Numbered from the stretch's first letter, positions 49,161-61,465 are shown. The stretch is 64,000 bases of DNA from Fasciolopsis buskii (GCA_008360955.1 LUCM01006560.1:1-64000); one strand, 5' to 3'. Numbers and translations are program-made. The notes: generated from the sequence alone by a model not told the origin.

Positions 49161-52100
49161 TACAAGGTCATTGCGATGGGTTCATTTTTTCCAAAGCTGA
49201 CAGTTAGTCTCTGCATACACTCATGAGTTGTCCAACTCGTTGTAACAAATTAAAGCCGAAAAGTTTTCGGGTTTTTTAGGGCATTTACTGGCATTTGTGG
49301 TGTGAGGGATTCCATCTTCTGGTATCCACATTTTGTAGATTGTTGTTCTCTAGATACGACATTTTTCCAAGTTTTATTGTACTATCCCAGTATCGACCGT
49401 CTACTAATTAGGAGGAAAACCGAGGAAAGTAGGTTGCTTCTGTTTTCAGCCTACCTGAAACCAGACATACCGGGTGCATCGCAACTTTTTTCACGTTGCC
49501 TCGAAATTGTGTCAGAATTGTTCCAAATTTTGTCTAGCGTTGCTCAAATGGACATGAAACGTGATCCATCTTATTTGGACATCGGTTTGTGCATATGCAT
49601 TGGAAGGTGCACTAGTCTGCAGTCTACGAGCGCCGGTACGCCTACGAGGTCTTCTGAAACGGATACATGTGTTCCTAGGCCGTTTCGTATATCTTGCTGA
49701 CACAAATCTAAATAACTTTGGAGATTCCGAAATTTTGTGGGAATTAGTGAAGAAAAATAATCACGCGATCAAATTGCAGGTCAGCTTAGATTTTATTCGA
49801 ATTCACGGTGGTTTGCTATTCATTACCTTTGTTCACTAAATGTTTAGTTTGATGGGGGGGATTGAAAACACTTCCACTAACCAAGAGATCGAAACATTCA
49901 CCAGTCTGACGACTGGAGGAGTACTAAACGTAGTTTTTGTCATTTTTTGTGTCTCTTCATTGGTTAAATTTCTCGCGGTCTCCTAAATCGGAAATTCTTC
50001 TAACAGAGTCGCTTTGCTGTATCCAATATGCGTAAAAATCCTGGGAATTGTGTGCACGGACAGCACACCGTAAATGAACAGACGCCATTTCGATCCAAGC
50101 TACACAAAAACCACTTAATTTGTACGGCTCCCCTCCCCCGCCACCGAATGGAAAGATAAGAGGGCGGTTGGGAAAAAGACGCTTGGGCCTTTTCCCACAT
50201 TGGGTTTTAGATGCTGGACGGTGAGCATGAAGAGAAACGGTTGTCACATCCAAGTCGACTGACTTTGGGCGAAAACGTCGGAAAGTCATGCAGTCTATAT
50301 ACATATGCATATGTATATATATGTAGGCAGAGAGAGAGCGTGAACAAACAAAAGTGCTCCAGTATCCAATGCTTTTCACAAGTGTTTTCTCGAATTGCAA
50401 TTGCGTATATGTAATCTACCCACTTAAAAATCTGCCTATTTGTCCAAGTTGCAGGTGTTTCTGAGCCCACAATCTCATTCCACAATCAGATTTGAGTGTA
50501 GTGAGCAAATGTTTGCCATCTTGTAAAACGATTGTCAACAAGAACGGTTTGTGCCACGATAGGTCACATCTTCGGCATTTCTAGGAAAATTTCACTATCC
50601 ATAAAAATGTTTTCGGCCGACTAATGACAGGGTTTGGAGTTTACAAGGGATGCAGATGATATGATTTAAAATTGTTAGATTGAAGTACCTTAGCGAGATG
50701 TGCGTAAATTTCATACAAAGAAAGCTAACCGTTCATGCCAAACTATTCTTAGGAAACTCTCCCACCCCCCGCCCTTCATGGGAGAGGGGAATATTAACAG
50801 TAATACGATGAACGTCAGTCCCTGCGAATGTTTCATCACATGAACTTACGGATGGTAAACTGAGCAACATAAGTTTCCCGGGGTGTGAAAATGAGCGGTG
50901 AACTGGGACGTAATTTTCGATAAAACTGTTAGTTAGCATACAACACCGATAAGGTTTACTCATCAACAATTCACTTCAAAGCTTTGACTGTGGATAATTC
51001 GGCTCACGGTAACAAATCGATCGTCTGTTTAGCAATGATCGTTGACCGCCAACTCCGGTTACAAATAAGAGGGTACCAGATAATGTTGAGTTTCTTTCTC
51101 TGATAAATGGTAGACAACCTGTTTGGATGTTTTAATGACTGAGGCTTTCGAGTGATAATCTTTTGTCTGGGGTTTAAGACCTAGTTCGGACCCGGCAGAT
51201 ATACACCACTAATGCTTCCAGACAAGAAAGAAGCAAGAGTACAACGTTCTCAGAATCTATTTGTAGCGAGCTGGGTATCTGAGGCTGCCTGATGAGTCCT
51301 CAGAAAATCGGATTAAGTCATTCAACACTGCGAACCGTAAAATTCAGTCTGATTCCGCCGTCTCAATCGTTCAGAACTCACTTTTGAACACTGTTCGATT
51401 TGGTTGTTATTTTCCCCCCAGTGGTCGATATTTGCTATTCCCACTGTCTCGGAACGTTTTTGAACGTGCCTCATTCATTGTGCCTCAGATCACCCGACGA
51501 CACACTCGTTTAGCGACTTACAAGACACCGTTAGACCTCAAATAGGGTAACTTCGAGTTCTTATTACACGCTTTTGACTCTGGACTATCACGAGTGCTGT
51601 ATGACTCGCTCACGTCAACATTCCCTGCTTGATGTAATATTCATGTTCGTCAAATATTTTAGACAACGCCGTATTCAGTCCATCTTCAAAGCTAGAAACA
51701 ATGGAAGTTAGTAACCGAGAGAAACGTTAACAGAGGTGGACAGATTACCCCACCTCCCTATCCAATATTAACTGTTCGTAGTTTTTACATCGCCATTTCG
51801 TGAGAGCCTGGTTGCATCACGATTGTCTCAGTAATTCAGACACGCTAAAAGTTCTTTGTCGACCATCTTGGTCGTATTCTGCAACTACATGAGCTATTTA
51901 AACCTTATTTGGAGAGCTGTGTCAATTATCTCGCTGCCAGCCAGTTCCATGACTGTAACACCTTTGGAAGCTGAGTATACTATTTATTTCTCATAAGTTA
52001 GACGTTTGAATGAGAATATATCTCAAAAAGAATGCTTCTGTTCCCAACTGAGGTAGGGATGGAGTGAAAAACTGGATGAAATAAATGTTCTTTCGCTCCG

Positions 52101-52494
52101 GGCTCACCCAGCTGTGGAAAGTCACTTATGGGTGTTAGTGTAATTCCCAGTCAGATGTAGTCACCCCATATTCAGCATTCTGTCACGGAATTGCCGAGGT
52201 TTTGTTTTCTAAAACACCACGGAGAATCAGTTTGAGTTTTTATAGTATTGTGATATTGTGCTCCGAAATAGAACTTTAATGCACTTAACTACTATTAGCG
52301 CTTCCTGCTTGTTTGTAATGCAGAAACGGGAAAAAGAGGCGTCTGCTCTTATTCTGTCCTAGAATTCTACAATCGATCTTGACTCTCGGTATCTATCACG
52401 TCTTCTCATTACCTCTAGCGAGAAAAGCCAAATCGAGCAGACGAAATACTTCGTATATTAATCAAAAGCGAATTGTCTTAACTGGTCTTCATTG
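49158..52494. other. No confident gene; one exon-like segment
   Basis: Includes an (AT)n patch near 50,297-50,325, immediately followed by a (GA)n patch. An antiparallel pair of frames covers 49,957-50,400. Confidence 0.35.
49623..49779 (+). CDS. Weak candidate internal exon of unknown protein
   Basis: Open between a possible acceptor (TAGTCTGCAG|TC) and a possible but non-canonical donor (TTGCAG|GTCAGC). The peptide (frame of the codon at 49,621) has a balanced helix-like composition, with LKRIHVFLGRFVYL near its start and LWELVKKNNHAIKLQ at its end. I could not match it to a family. The donor lacks the usual A or G at position 3, which lowers confidence. Confidence 0.17.
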
Positions 52495-52680
52495 ATCAGG
52501 ACTCATTGATCGATTCTTCTGCTCGCTGATTTGGCCGAGGATTATTCATTGACTTCCTCAGTACGGTTCTACCGCTCACATTATCGATTGACGCAATCGG
52601 TGCGATGTAGCCGCAGGAGTATTGATCATTAACCAGGACAATGGATAAACCGAATCAAAATTCATTACCCTTACACGGTT
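52495..52680 (+). repeat. Unnamed dispersed repeat, copy B
   Basis: Partner of 18,183-18,366, same orientation, 34 kb away. Shared blocks include TTGATCGATTCTTC, TTATCGATTGACG and ATTACCCTTACA. It is non-coding and of moderate identity. Confidence 0.65.
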
Positions 52681-55600
52681 GGTTTCCCGCATACCAATGG
52701 GACCATAAAACATTTTGAGTCCTGTCTAACCATAGCCCAATTTAGCCTTTACATAATCACTCATTCCTTTGGCATCGACACTAGTCCACGGGGTCCAAAT
52801 GTTGAACCCTTTCTTTCGCAATATGGCTGCATGCAAAAACTTTTTTTCTTGTTCTGGAATGGGGGGATGGGGTGGGTACTAGGTACCGAGAACAGAATTA
52901 AAGTATTTTCTCTATTCGACTAATAATAAACTTTGCTTCCATTCTCATTTGTCCAGAGCATCTATTGTCGTATACGGTGTCCACTCTATCCAATTTTTAT
53001 TGAAATATTTCATTGAAATGTATACAAATTTTTTGTACACATTTTTCGAACAAATACAGAATCCAAATAAAATAGAACTGCCGAGTATGAATAAGTGAGA
53101 TCATTCGAAAACAATCAAGGCAAGTTTCAAATATACCGACTATTAACAGTAATTGGTTTCGAATTACTCTCGTCTCAACCGTACCGAATTTTTCTACTGT
53201 CCAGACGACCAAAGGTTCGTATATTGGCACCTCACTCGGTCAATAATCACATATACCAGAGAGTAGAGACTGAGAACGAGCAAATGCGCTGGTGTACGAT
53301 GAATCCCGTTTCAGACATGTCTCGACAAGCCAGTCGAATGATATTTCCGAACAAATTTGGCTTACTTTGAAACAATTATGTCGCAGATGTGAAATTGTAC
53401 GGATTTTTAATAAGTGACCCAGTTTCACCGCACTTCAACATGCCCATCACAGCTTGTCAGACCAGTTTTTTTCAATCCACGGTGATCCACTGCACTCATG
53501 AGAATTCCAAGGTGTAGCTGTCGGTCCTGCAAACCGTGGTGACTAGGCTGCATGTGATTCGGAACCATGGGTCACTTCGGGGTGATCAGCAAATTATCGA
53601 GCTGAGTTAGCCAATAGTACACGTTTTCCAGAACAGGCTTTTACACAACGCTTGCTCCTGCTGAGGTATTTTATTCTTTTTCTACCCCCTCCTCCCATCT
53701 AGTAGTTTTTGGGATAGTAATTAATGGGAATAGAAACCATATCCTAATGCCTCAAAACACACCCTGGGTTCAGGTCTCTACCGGCGCTGCTGACGCTTCA
53801 AAATAAGCCCGGAACAGTAACTGAACTTCTAAGACTATTTGAGAAGTCTTTTATAATGAAACCAATACAAAATCAGCGTGCTGTTCGCCGTACCCGATTG
53901 GCAGGCGATCGCGGATTCATTCAACCCAAGGAGGTATGGCGTGTTACGGTCCGCCGTCGAACGTTTATTCAGTGTATCGAAACCCAGTGATGAGTAGTCA
54001 TTTTCAAACAGTAAACACCCGGTTGTGTGGACTCGAAAAATGCAACCTTTTATTTTGTTTTCGTGATGTGCGCATTGCCTGGACATTTTTCCCCGTGAGA
54101 TAAGCGCCGATGGGGCATGATAAATCACTTTGACCAATGCACTGAAATGTTACCGAAAAGTCTGCTTTGGTTTGCACAATCGTTTCAACACATCCTCGGT
54201 CGGATCTACCTGATTTTGCCGTATGCCGCGTTCCGGTCTGTCAGTTAATGCATCAAAAAAGTATATATACAGCCTTGGGATTGTGTCCAGGCCGTTTGGC
54301 ATCAATGCCGCTGTGATATTAATTTCTGATAGTCTGTTCACGCGTAGAATTTGCCAAAACTCGGAGGACAGTTCAACGGTTTGTTGTCCTCAGCCGGATG
54401 CATTGTCAAAACTGACAGTTTTGCATTCGGGGATATCAGACCAACAAGGCCAGCGGGATCACATAAAAGTGTGTCCATTCACACTCAATCAATTTGCCTC
54501 ATTCAGCCTGAAAGTGTGACAAACAGGATTTCAGGGCGTTCCATTTTCCCTATCTGTATGACAAGGGTGTCAGGACCGAAACATTTCTGAACGTAAGGAA
54601 GTCTTCTGCCAAATCTTTTTACCTTCTTGATATTCTTTGTTTGTTATCTAATGAAGACACTGTATACTTTCGCATGGGACAGCGGTCCAGTAGGGGCTAT
54701 CGAAACTTCAGGCAACAGGTTGTTGTAGGGTCTAAAAATTCGAAACATCTGCCCTTATCCACAGAAATGTTGGCTAATTAGTTAATAGTAATAGTAATTG
54801 TCCAACTCACAGTTGCTAACCCCTAAACTAAAGTTTTTTCTCAAGATCATTCGAAAGTATTTACAAAAAATTCGTGCGTTGGGAATATGAAAATGTGTGG
54901 ATCGATTTCGGCCCGACTGACAGATTTTAAGGATAAAAGAATCCTTTGTGAAATTATGTCGGGACAGTAGAAAGATATGGACTGGACCATTGTGTCCCGG
55001 CTTCCAAAGTAATGATTCTATCCTAATGCTGAAACAATATATACCTTTGTTTTTAGCCAGATAGTAAGAGATTCCGTTACTTCGTCAAGTGATTTATTAG
55101 CTGAACAATGGGGACTAGGAAAGATGAGTAATTCTTGTAAGACATCCGCTTTGGATGACAGACAAGTCAAATCCGCGACTTGAACCAGAAAAGAACCAAT
55201 ACGTTAGGCAATCGAATTGTCTTTTAAACGAAAGTGCTTCATGTCAGGTGAGTTTGTTGGAAATTGTAAACCGATAGACCAATTTCCAATCAAGACAATC
55301 TACCAACGGGCAGAGAACAAGGAAGGTGAAAGGCTTTCGCGGGCACTCCAACCGGCAACCCAAGAGTGCATTCTAACTGAGCAAGACCAAACCACTCCAA
55401 TAAGCTACCCACGTCCACTACGTTGAAATCGGGTGTTTTAGACAATCCAGCACACTTTGACTCTCTCGGTCGCCCTCACACACACACACACACACATGCA
55501 TACATACAGGCATACACACATACATAAAAACATACAAACATTTGTTTCGCCAGATTTGTTGTCATGCTGATGATCTGCTGTGAATGATTTCGATCCGCAC

Positions 55601-58499
55601 AGGTGTAGAAGAAACTGACTTACAGCATCCATAATACTACTTTTACAGCAAAATTTTAATCGGTTACCTGAAATGTTGAAATAATCCGGATGGTTGCAAA
55701 TGCTAGTCAAATTCAAGGACTACATGATATTGCGTCATTTATTCTCAGATCACTACAGACGTCCTCGCGTTTATACAGATTTGCTTGTATGTGTCAAGTG
55801 CAGTGCATGGTACACTACCCACAGACAAAATGAACAACAATTAAGTGGAATTTATGCCAAAACCAGTTACTGAACGGAAGAAAACAACCCGCAAACCATC
55901 AGCGTACCTGCCTGTTTTGATACTCGCCGAATATTACCGGATTCCGTTTGCATCATCCTTGGAAAAACATTTTTTCTCCAGATTGTTTATTGCAAAACCT
56001 GAGTGTAGCTCCTATTCCAATTTGGTAATAATACAACGCATCCGATGTTTGTAATTTTGATCATATTGTTCTCTTGTACTAATTTTTGTAATAGTTTTGA
56101 CGTATGAGCATACTAGAGAGGACATGCACCCTAGCCTATAGAGCCAAATCCACGGGGTGGGGTGAGGAAGAAGGGTAACTAACCGTCATCGATAACCTTG
56201 AAACCTAACCTGCGTAGAAAAGTGTCAGGTGGGAAACGGAAAATCTTCATCTACCACTTGATGATCCCTGTGTGTCATTTCCATGTGTGATTGACCGAAA
56301 CTGTCAGAAACCCCCGAAGCGCCCGTCTGGCGAAATAAATACACGATCCCAATCTCTCAATGCGAAACTGTCCCAAAAATAGCCAGCAGATGGAATTGAA
56401 ACATCCGTCAGCCTTTTTGTGTAGGCGGTTTCCGTTTGTGTTTCCCGTTGCACACCCAAATGTCCCTTAAAACAAGCGATTCTAGAGCTAATAAAAGCGT
56501 GGACAAGTGAGAAAGAAAAATTCGCAAATCAACTGCACATCGTAAAACGTTGTTGTCTAGAGTGAAATTGAAAATCCTAGCTCCGAGTGCAATCCGCGGT
56601 GTTATTTGGCCGGAGTGTTCCTAGTACAAACCGTACCGCTAACATAAGCCCGGTGGTCGAGTGGACAAGGCAAAACCGTGGTCAGTCGCATCTACAAACA
56701 CATTTGCAGGAATTGACGTCTTCAGATGTTCCGGTTGGAATTCGGCATTTGGACAGTTGTGATACCTTTTCCGGGAAAGACAAGGTGATGGTGTGCAAAT
56801 GAATGACGTGAAATATAAACGTCGAAGGATCGTAATTCGCTGAAGTGAGGCAAATAAAATCAACTGTTATTTAGTTCACACTCCCACGCTCCCGGATCCA
56901 GACATTGGGTTTTATAATAACTATTACCAGTCTTTGTTCCTTTACAGCAATAACTAGTGTTTCGCTGATTTGCCAATTTAAATGATAAATTGTATTCCAA
57001 CCAAAATTATTGAATTCGATTTTTCTAACCCAATAGATCCTATTTCGGCCTTTTGGAAACACCCGAAATCAGTTAACGTTCTTTGGCTCCTTGCAACATG
57101 TGAACGAGATGGGTTCCGTCTCAACCACAATTGCATGGACTAATTCTCGCTCATTTGCTTCCCGGATCCCGCACCACGGCAAACAGTAAAAGCCCACAAT
57201 AATTGATCATGGTCTTGGACAAGAAGAGAAACTTTGGTTTCGTTCAGAATTCTATCATCTCAACTTGCTTTTTCAGAAAACGTGTGCTTGGGAAATACGA
57301 TTTCTTCCGGAAAATTCCGGACCCGTTGACGTCCCGCAGGGTGAGGGTAATTGGAACCCTGGTTCCATGCCCTGCCTTCCAAAGTGCTTCTCGGAAAGAA
57401 CATCCTATTTCGCGTCTTACATTTAATTTTCCAGTCGATAGTCAGCTTCTAAAGGCCTTAACCGTTGTTACAAACAATAATGAATAGCTTTGACCAGGTG
57501 TCAGAATTGCTGACTCAGATTATTCTGATTGCAAAACAGCCCTCTTCCGCACCCATAGGTCGTCCTAATTATCTTCAACTAATTGGAATCCGAAATTACC
57601 GAGCACAAACCCCACTTTCCTCAAACAAAATCCAAAACTTATTTTTGATACTGATAGCAGGATCCTCTTACACTTGTTCCTTCTGTCGAACTTTTGGTAA
57701 TCACTAAACTTTTCCCATACCTGGAATGTTCCACTTTTACCGATGGACTATCGGGGGCGAGATTTCGCTACTCATTACTCAAACCCGCGTGACTGTTGTT
57801 AATCCAATGCGCTTTTGGCGTCTTCCCAATGCCAGGCTAACATACAGTGCAAAGTCACAAATCCATTGATGTTGCTTTGTGAAAGTGAGACCTGAAAATT
57901 AAGAATAAGATACATTTTCCAGCTGACCATGTTCGACTACGGTCATTCGTCCCAGTATGGCTGTCACATAGTCCCTAGTGGTAAAGTATAAGGAGAGTAC
58001 TCTGGGTAGATTGTGCATCACTCAGAAGAAGTGCTTCTTTTTATCGGCTCACGTGACATGGGGAATCTCACCCCAAATTAGCCTTACCACGATTCATTTT
58101 AACTCTCTGGAGAAGGATTGGAAATGACAATCTCGTTTACAAACACTAATTTGAAGCAGCTTAAAAAGTAGGGTAATAAGATCAATACTGCGAGATGCAA
58201 ACACTTCACATTAACCTTTTCAATCGCTTACGTAAAACAATTTGTGAATTATATAATATTCAGTCATAAACTGCAGTGAACGGGCGTAAGTGTTATATTC
58301 AGAAGAACAAACAACTGATATCAGCCCCATGGCAAATGCAAAGTCTGTGTTAATAGCATTTGCGTACAAAGAATTGGGTTACACAATCGGATTATCATTG
58401 CCTCAGCATTGCATAATAAGTGCTTAAAACATGAGATGGATCAACTGTGTGTTTGGTTGTTATCACGTGTTTCGCGATCGATGACCCCGGGTCAACATC
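52681..58499. other. No gene recognised (5.8 kb)
   Basis: Holds a (CA)n/(CATA)n patch near 55,480-55,540. Frames of 92-100 codons at 53,835-54,137 (minus), 54,223-54,519, 55,438-55,716 (minus, driven by the CA run) and 57,203-57,487 carry no confident domain. Confidence 0.4.
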
Positions 58500-58912
58500 A
58501 GGATAATTATTCACGGCGTTTTGCAACAATGATTTGGCCAACATTTATTGGGGAAATTTTTTGTCTGTTCTGTCCATGTAAATATCACCGCAATTGCAGG
58601 CAATCTGGTACACGAGATGTGAGGCAGAATATAACATCCGATCCACGTTGGTTCAGGATGATCTTTCAGGAGGTGAAATTCTGCGGCTGTTGATGTGTTT
58701 TTCGTGGTCGAATTGAGTTTGGAACGCGCATCACCGAGAATACAGTCTCCCTTGTAAGGTAATCTGATGTATACGGCTTTTTTCATTAAATTATGGGCTG
58801 CGTCATCCTTTGGCCTTTGACGACCATGGATGTCCACGACGTTTGTCAGGTAAACATTACGAATGGGTGCTGCACGAAGAAAGCTTTCGGATAAAGCTTC
58901 GTCTGCAACCAT
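58500..58912 (-). pseudogene. Penelope-like element GIY-YIG endonuclease relic (minus strand)
   Basis: On the minus strand, from 58,912, the reading passes a lead segment, then the linker signature IRLPYKGD, SKLNS, NTSTAAEFHLL and DHPEPTW. After a one-base shift near 58,600 it reads CNCGDIYMDRTDKKFP at about 58,550-58,600. In intact Penelope-like elements this region reads CxCG-x-YIGRT, the YIG half of the GIY-YIG nuclease. The Met and Asp at the I-G positions and the frameshift mark it as dead. No RT part lies upstream on this strand, because a plus-strand element begins there. The family is different from the neighbour's, since the linker and YIG wording are not alike. Confidence 0.7.
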
Positions 58913-59193
58913 TGCGCAGAACCATTCGAAACAGAGGGAATACCACTGAGACCAGTAGTCATGTGACTTGGAAAGCTAATACACAACCTGGGCAAAAGAC
59001 CACGGAAGCAACTGAAACCTTTCATCACACAACATGACTATTCAATCAATAATGCATTGCAATTCTTGGAAGAACTTCACGGGACAAATATTGAATAGGA
59101 TAGAATCTTGATCTCCATCGACGTCTTGTCTCTTTTCACATCAATACCCTCAGATTTGGTAAGGCAAACACTGCAGAAACTTTTAGAACATCA

Positions 59194-59538
59194 ATGGAAC
59201 GAACAACTGAAGTTGTGCAGCGTATTCCATTCGTAGAATTGTGCCAGCGAATATACTTCATGTTCGAGGATAGGTTTTGCGAGCAACTGAAGGGAATCCC
59301 AATGGACTCACCAATATCTGACTTCATTGCAGAGGCAACGGTGTGGGAACTGGAGAAAGCCATCCTCCCGAACAACGAACCAAGACTGTGGTTGCATTGT
59401 TTCGATGACACGTCCGTAATCATTAAGCGATCTAAACTAAAAGTTTACTGTCATCAACAGAGCTTTCACAGAAATCAAGTTCACTATGGAGACAGGACAG
59501 ACAACAGTCTGCTTTTTCTGGACGTGCTCGGCACATGA
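59194..59538 (+). pseudogene. Penelope-like RT palm segment
   Basis: The longest intact stretch of the plus-strand element, 114 codons. Motif B lies at residues 34-41 (GIPMDSPI), motif C at 69-72 (CFDD), and the LFLDV stretch that follows the palm is near residues 106-111. The two catalytic aspartates of motif C are still present, but the Tyr before them is lost and the Gly of the MGSP turn is Asp. The upstream motif A lies in a different frame. Confidence 0.8.
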
Positions 59539-59836
59539 ACAAATATGGGCACACTGGAAACATGCATGGACTGCAAAAAAACGTACACAGATTAAATCCT
59601 TGAATTTCAAAGCAACCATTCAAGCTGCTATAAAAGAAGGTTCATCAGGACACTTTCAGAAGAGTGCCATCCCATTGCAACACTACGGAGCGAAAGAAAC
59701 AAGAAGAAAACCATCCGTTTCAACTGTTTCTGCGTAACAGGTACACATGAAGCTTCAGCATACGATACACTAACAAAAACAGTACCGAGAGACGATCGCC
59801 GAACAGGTCCTGCCGTGCATCAAACATATCTCTAAA

Positions 59837-60264
59837 ATGACAACGAGGTTACTCAAGTCCCGTGGAATTGAACTGGCGCCCAAATCAACAAGGTCCTTAC
59901 GAATGATTCTATCGAAGACCACAGAACCAACAGCTGACAAGAATCAGGCTAACGTTGTCTATCAAATCGACTGCAAAGACTGGGAAAACGGTGCACGGGA
60001 CAAACCGAGACAAGGATCCATGAACACCAATTGAAAGCAAAAAGGCACGACCCACTCGCCCTAACTTCAGTTCACGAAAACCGGGAAGATCACAAATTCA
60101 ACTTCGAAAACGTGAGGATCTTCACCCGGAGCAGAACAAAGTATTCAAGGGAATTTCTCGAAGCTTGGCACCCCTCGGAAACAGCCATGTCATTCTGGGC
60201 CAAGCGTTCCCTATCGATAAGATCGAAGGATCAATCAGCACAATCCAGTCGAAACGGACGCTGA
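59837..60264 (+). pseudogene. Penelope-like GIY-YIG region, plus strand
   Basis: Two overlapping frames (59,837-60,034 and 60,031-60,264) together give the linker, VVYQIDCKDW, and the segment after it ending EFLEAWH. The GIY-YIG signature itself is unrecognisable between them, where a frameshift and deletion sit (about 59,985-60,030). The EH-type start of the downstream segment and SREFLEAWH are conserved landmarks of the fluke/invertebrate family. Confidence 0.7.
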
Positions 60265-60424
60265 TTCAGACCACAGCTTGTCAACAGCAGACAAAAGTAA
60301 ACAAAGCAACTGGGCAGCACCTCTACCCCACCGCGTCGGCCACAGCAATCAATCAACCCCAACTAAAGATTAGGTGAGCCATGTAAACGGATGATGACGA
60401 TCAGACGTTTGACACAAACACACA

Positions 60425-60490
60425 GCGCTGTTGAAGTCACCTCGGTTGCTGATGAAACGTCTGCAATTAAATTACCCAGCTCAGCCTACA
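60425..60490 (+). repeat. Penelope-like 3' tail with hammerhead-like words
   Basis: Directly downstream of the plus-strand element: GCGCTGTTGA, AGTCACCTCGG, GCTGATGAAAC and GTCTGC. It aligns with the solitary minus-strand tail at 22.3 kb. Hammerhead core words would be CTGANGA and GAAAC..GTC. Here the first reads CTGTTGA (A6 lost) and stem III has no loop, so it is at best a relic. Terminal repeats with hammerheads are characteristic of Penelope-like elements. Confidence 0.5.
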
Positions 60491-60526
60491 AATATATAAA
60501 CATATATATATATATTTATACATAGT
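60491..60526. repeat. (AT)n patch after the Penelope-like tail
   Basis: AAATATATAAACATATATATATATATTTATAC. It could be target-site microsatellite or 3' tail. Confidence 0.7.
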
Positions 60527-61384
60527 AAAGTAACTCCATTTAGGATCACGATTTCGAATATTAACCAAGTATCTTCCAATAAACAGTCGGCCAGTACAGT
60601 TTAGCTAATTAAGACCAGAACCCCAGCGGAGAATTCTGATCACGTGTTTGACAAATTTCCCCCGAACGATGCCTTGCAACGACTGTAGAAGCGAAAGAAT
60701 TGCTGTATAAATATTAGAAGTTTGCACAACATGTTGAATAAAGCTGACTAATAATATAGTCTAAAGCGCTTATCATGTCTGTCGACTCGCATCACATTTG
60801 GGAAAATACTGCCCTATTCAGCTGAATGCGTTTGCGTAGTTAGACTTTCCTCTAGAGATGTTTCCGAATCACGTCATTAGTTGACTTTACAATTTGATTC
60901 TTGACCAAAGGCTTGCGAAATTGGAAACAAAAATGGTCGAAGAACCTCAAGGCTGACAAGAAAATCTTTGAAACATTTTGAATGGTGGAAGATTTAATTT
61001 ATAAGTTATTTTATCCAACTTGCATTGTCAACGTCCAGTTGACTAGTAGAAGCCACACGGAGCCTTCACACAGCTGTTTCTTTCCCCAGGGCTTGCAGCC
61101 ATTGAGCTAACTGAGAGGGGTCTCAGCGGTTCGCTGAACCTCAAAAAAAACAGTATAGCAATTGCCCATCAGTGGTTTAACATGGCAAATGGCCATCGCT
61201 CACCAAGGTCGACATTTTTATTATACGCCTGATGCACGAATTTCATGGAGAGAGCATACCACATGGTTACCCATGTCCACGACACGAAGGTAAACTGGCA
61301 ACCGTGACTTCTGTGCAAAGAATCAGAGAATGCCTCGTTAGGTCAGGTTTGATGACGAGTTGGGAACAATGGCCTGCGGTCACC
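60527..61384. other. No gene recognised
   Basis: No coding or mobile feature is supported. A lone A-box-like word at 61,099-61,109 (minus) has no B-box partner. Confidence 0.4.
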
Positions 61385-61465
61385 ATAGTGACCCGACGAC
61401 CTGGGATTCGAAACTCAAACCTGTTTGCTGAAAGACACTTAATCCACTTTACTATTTCTTTGATG
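61385..61465 (-). mobile_element. tRNA-like SINE head, third type
   Basis: On the minus strand: perfect A-box TAGTAAAGTGG (61,444-61,454), ATTAAGTGTCTTTCAGC, then a B-box-like GTTTCGAATCC (61,404-61,414), about 30 bases apart as in a tRNA. The sequence after it (CAGGTCGTCGGGTCACTATGG) does not close an acceptor stem. It does not match the two other SINE heads in the window. Confidence 0.6.

Larger units (their letters stand above)
58898..60380 (+). mobile_element. Penelope-like retroelement, RT plus GIY-YIG, degenerate
   Basis: A broken ORF that can be followed across frames. It begins with GIPLRPVV (about 58,940-58,970), then LGKRPRKQLKPFITQ, FLEELHGTNIE, a stop, and DVLSLFTSIPSDL (motif A). 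After a shift, 59,194-59,538 has YFMFEDRFCEQLKGIPMDSP (motif B, normally GxxMGSP), then CFDD (motif C, normally YxDD), and LLFLDV. After further shifts come a VYRK-like stretch near 59,550, a linker with LKSRGIELAPKSTRSLR (59,837 on) and VVYQIDCKDW (the CxxC region before GIY-YIG). It closes with a C-terminal part, KFNFENVRIFTRSRTKYSREFLEAWH (given in two pieces: KFNFENVRIF, then SREFLEAWH), at 60,031-60,264. The G-to-D change in motif B and repeated frame breaks make it inactive. Confidence 0.85.

Noticed and set aside
51285..51315. CTGATGAGTCCTCAGAAAA, hammerhead-like on the plus strand
   Set aside because: The core words are present in part, but GTCCTCA has no pairing partner before GAAA, so no stem II. 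No GTC cleavage site or stem I follows.
54223..54519. 98-codon plus-strand frame faintly like a YWTD propeller segment
   Set aside because: The resemblance is limited to a few hydrophobic positions with no YWTD word. It is within chance.
56645..56750. A-box match TGGTCGAGTGG followed by a GGTTGGAATTC word
   Set aside because: The B-box fit is only about 8 of 11 and the spacing and body match no SINE in the window.
57278..57341. Short exon-like piece with DFFRKIPDP, reminiscent of the C2 domain of Smurf-type ubiquitin ligases
   Set aside because: The similarity covers only about nine residues and fails immediately after PDP. It is too little to call.
61099..61109. Perfect A-box match TAGCTCAATGG on the minus strand
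   Set aside because: No B-box downstream on that strand. A single 11-base degenerate motif is expected by chance.
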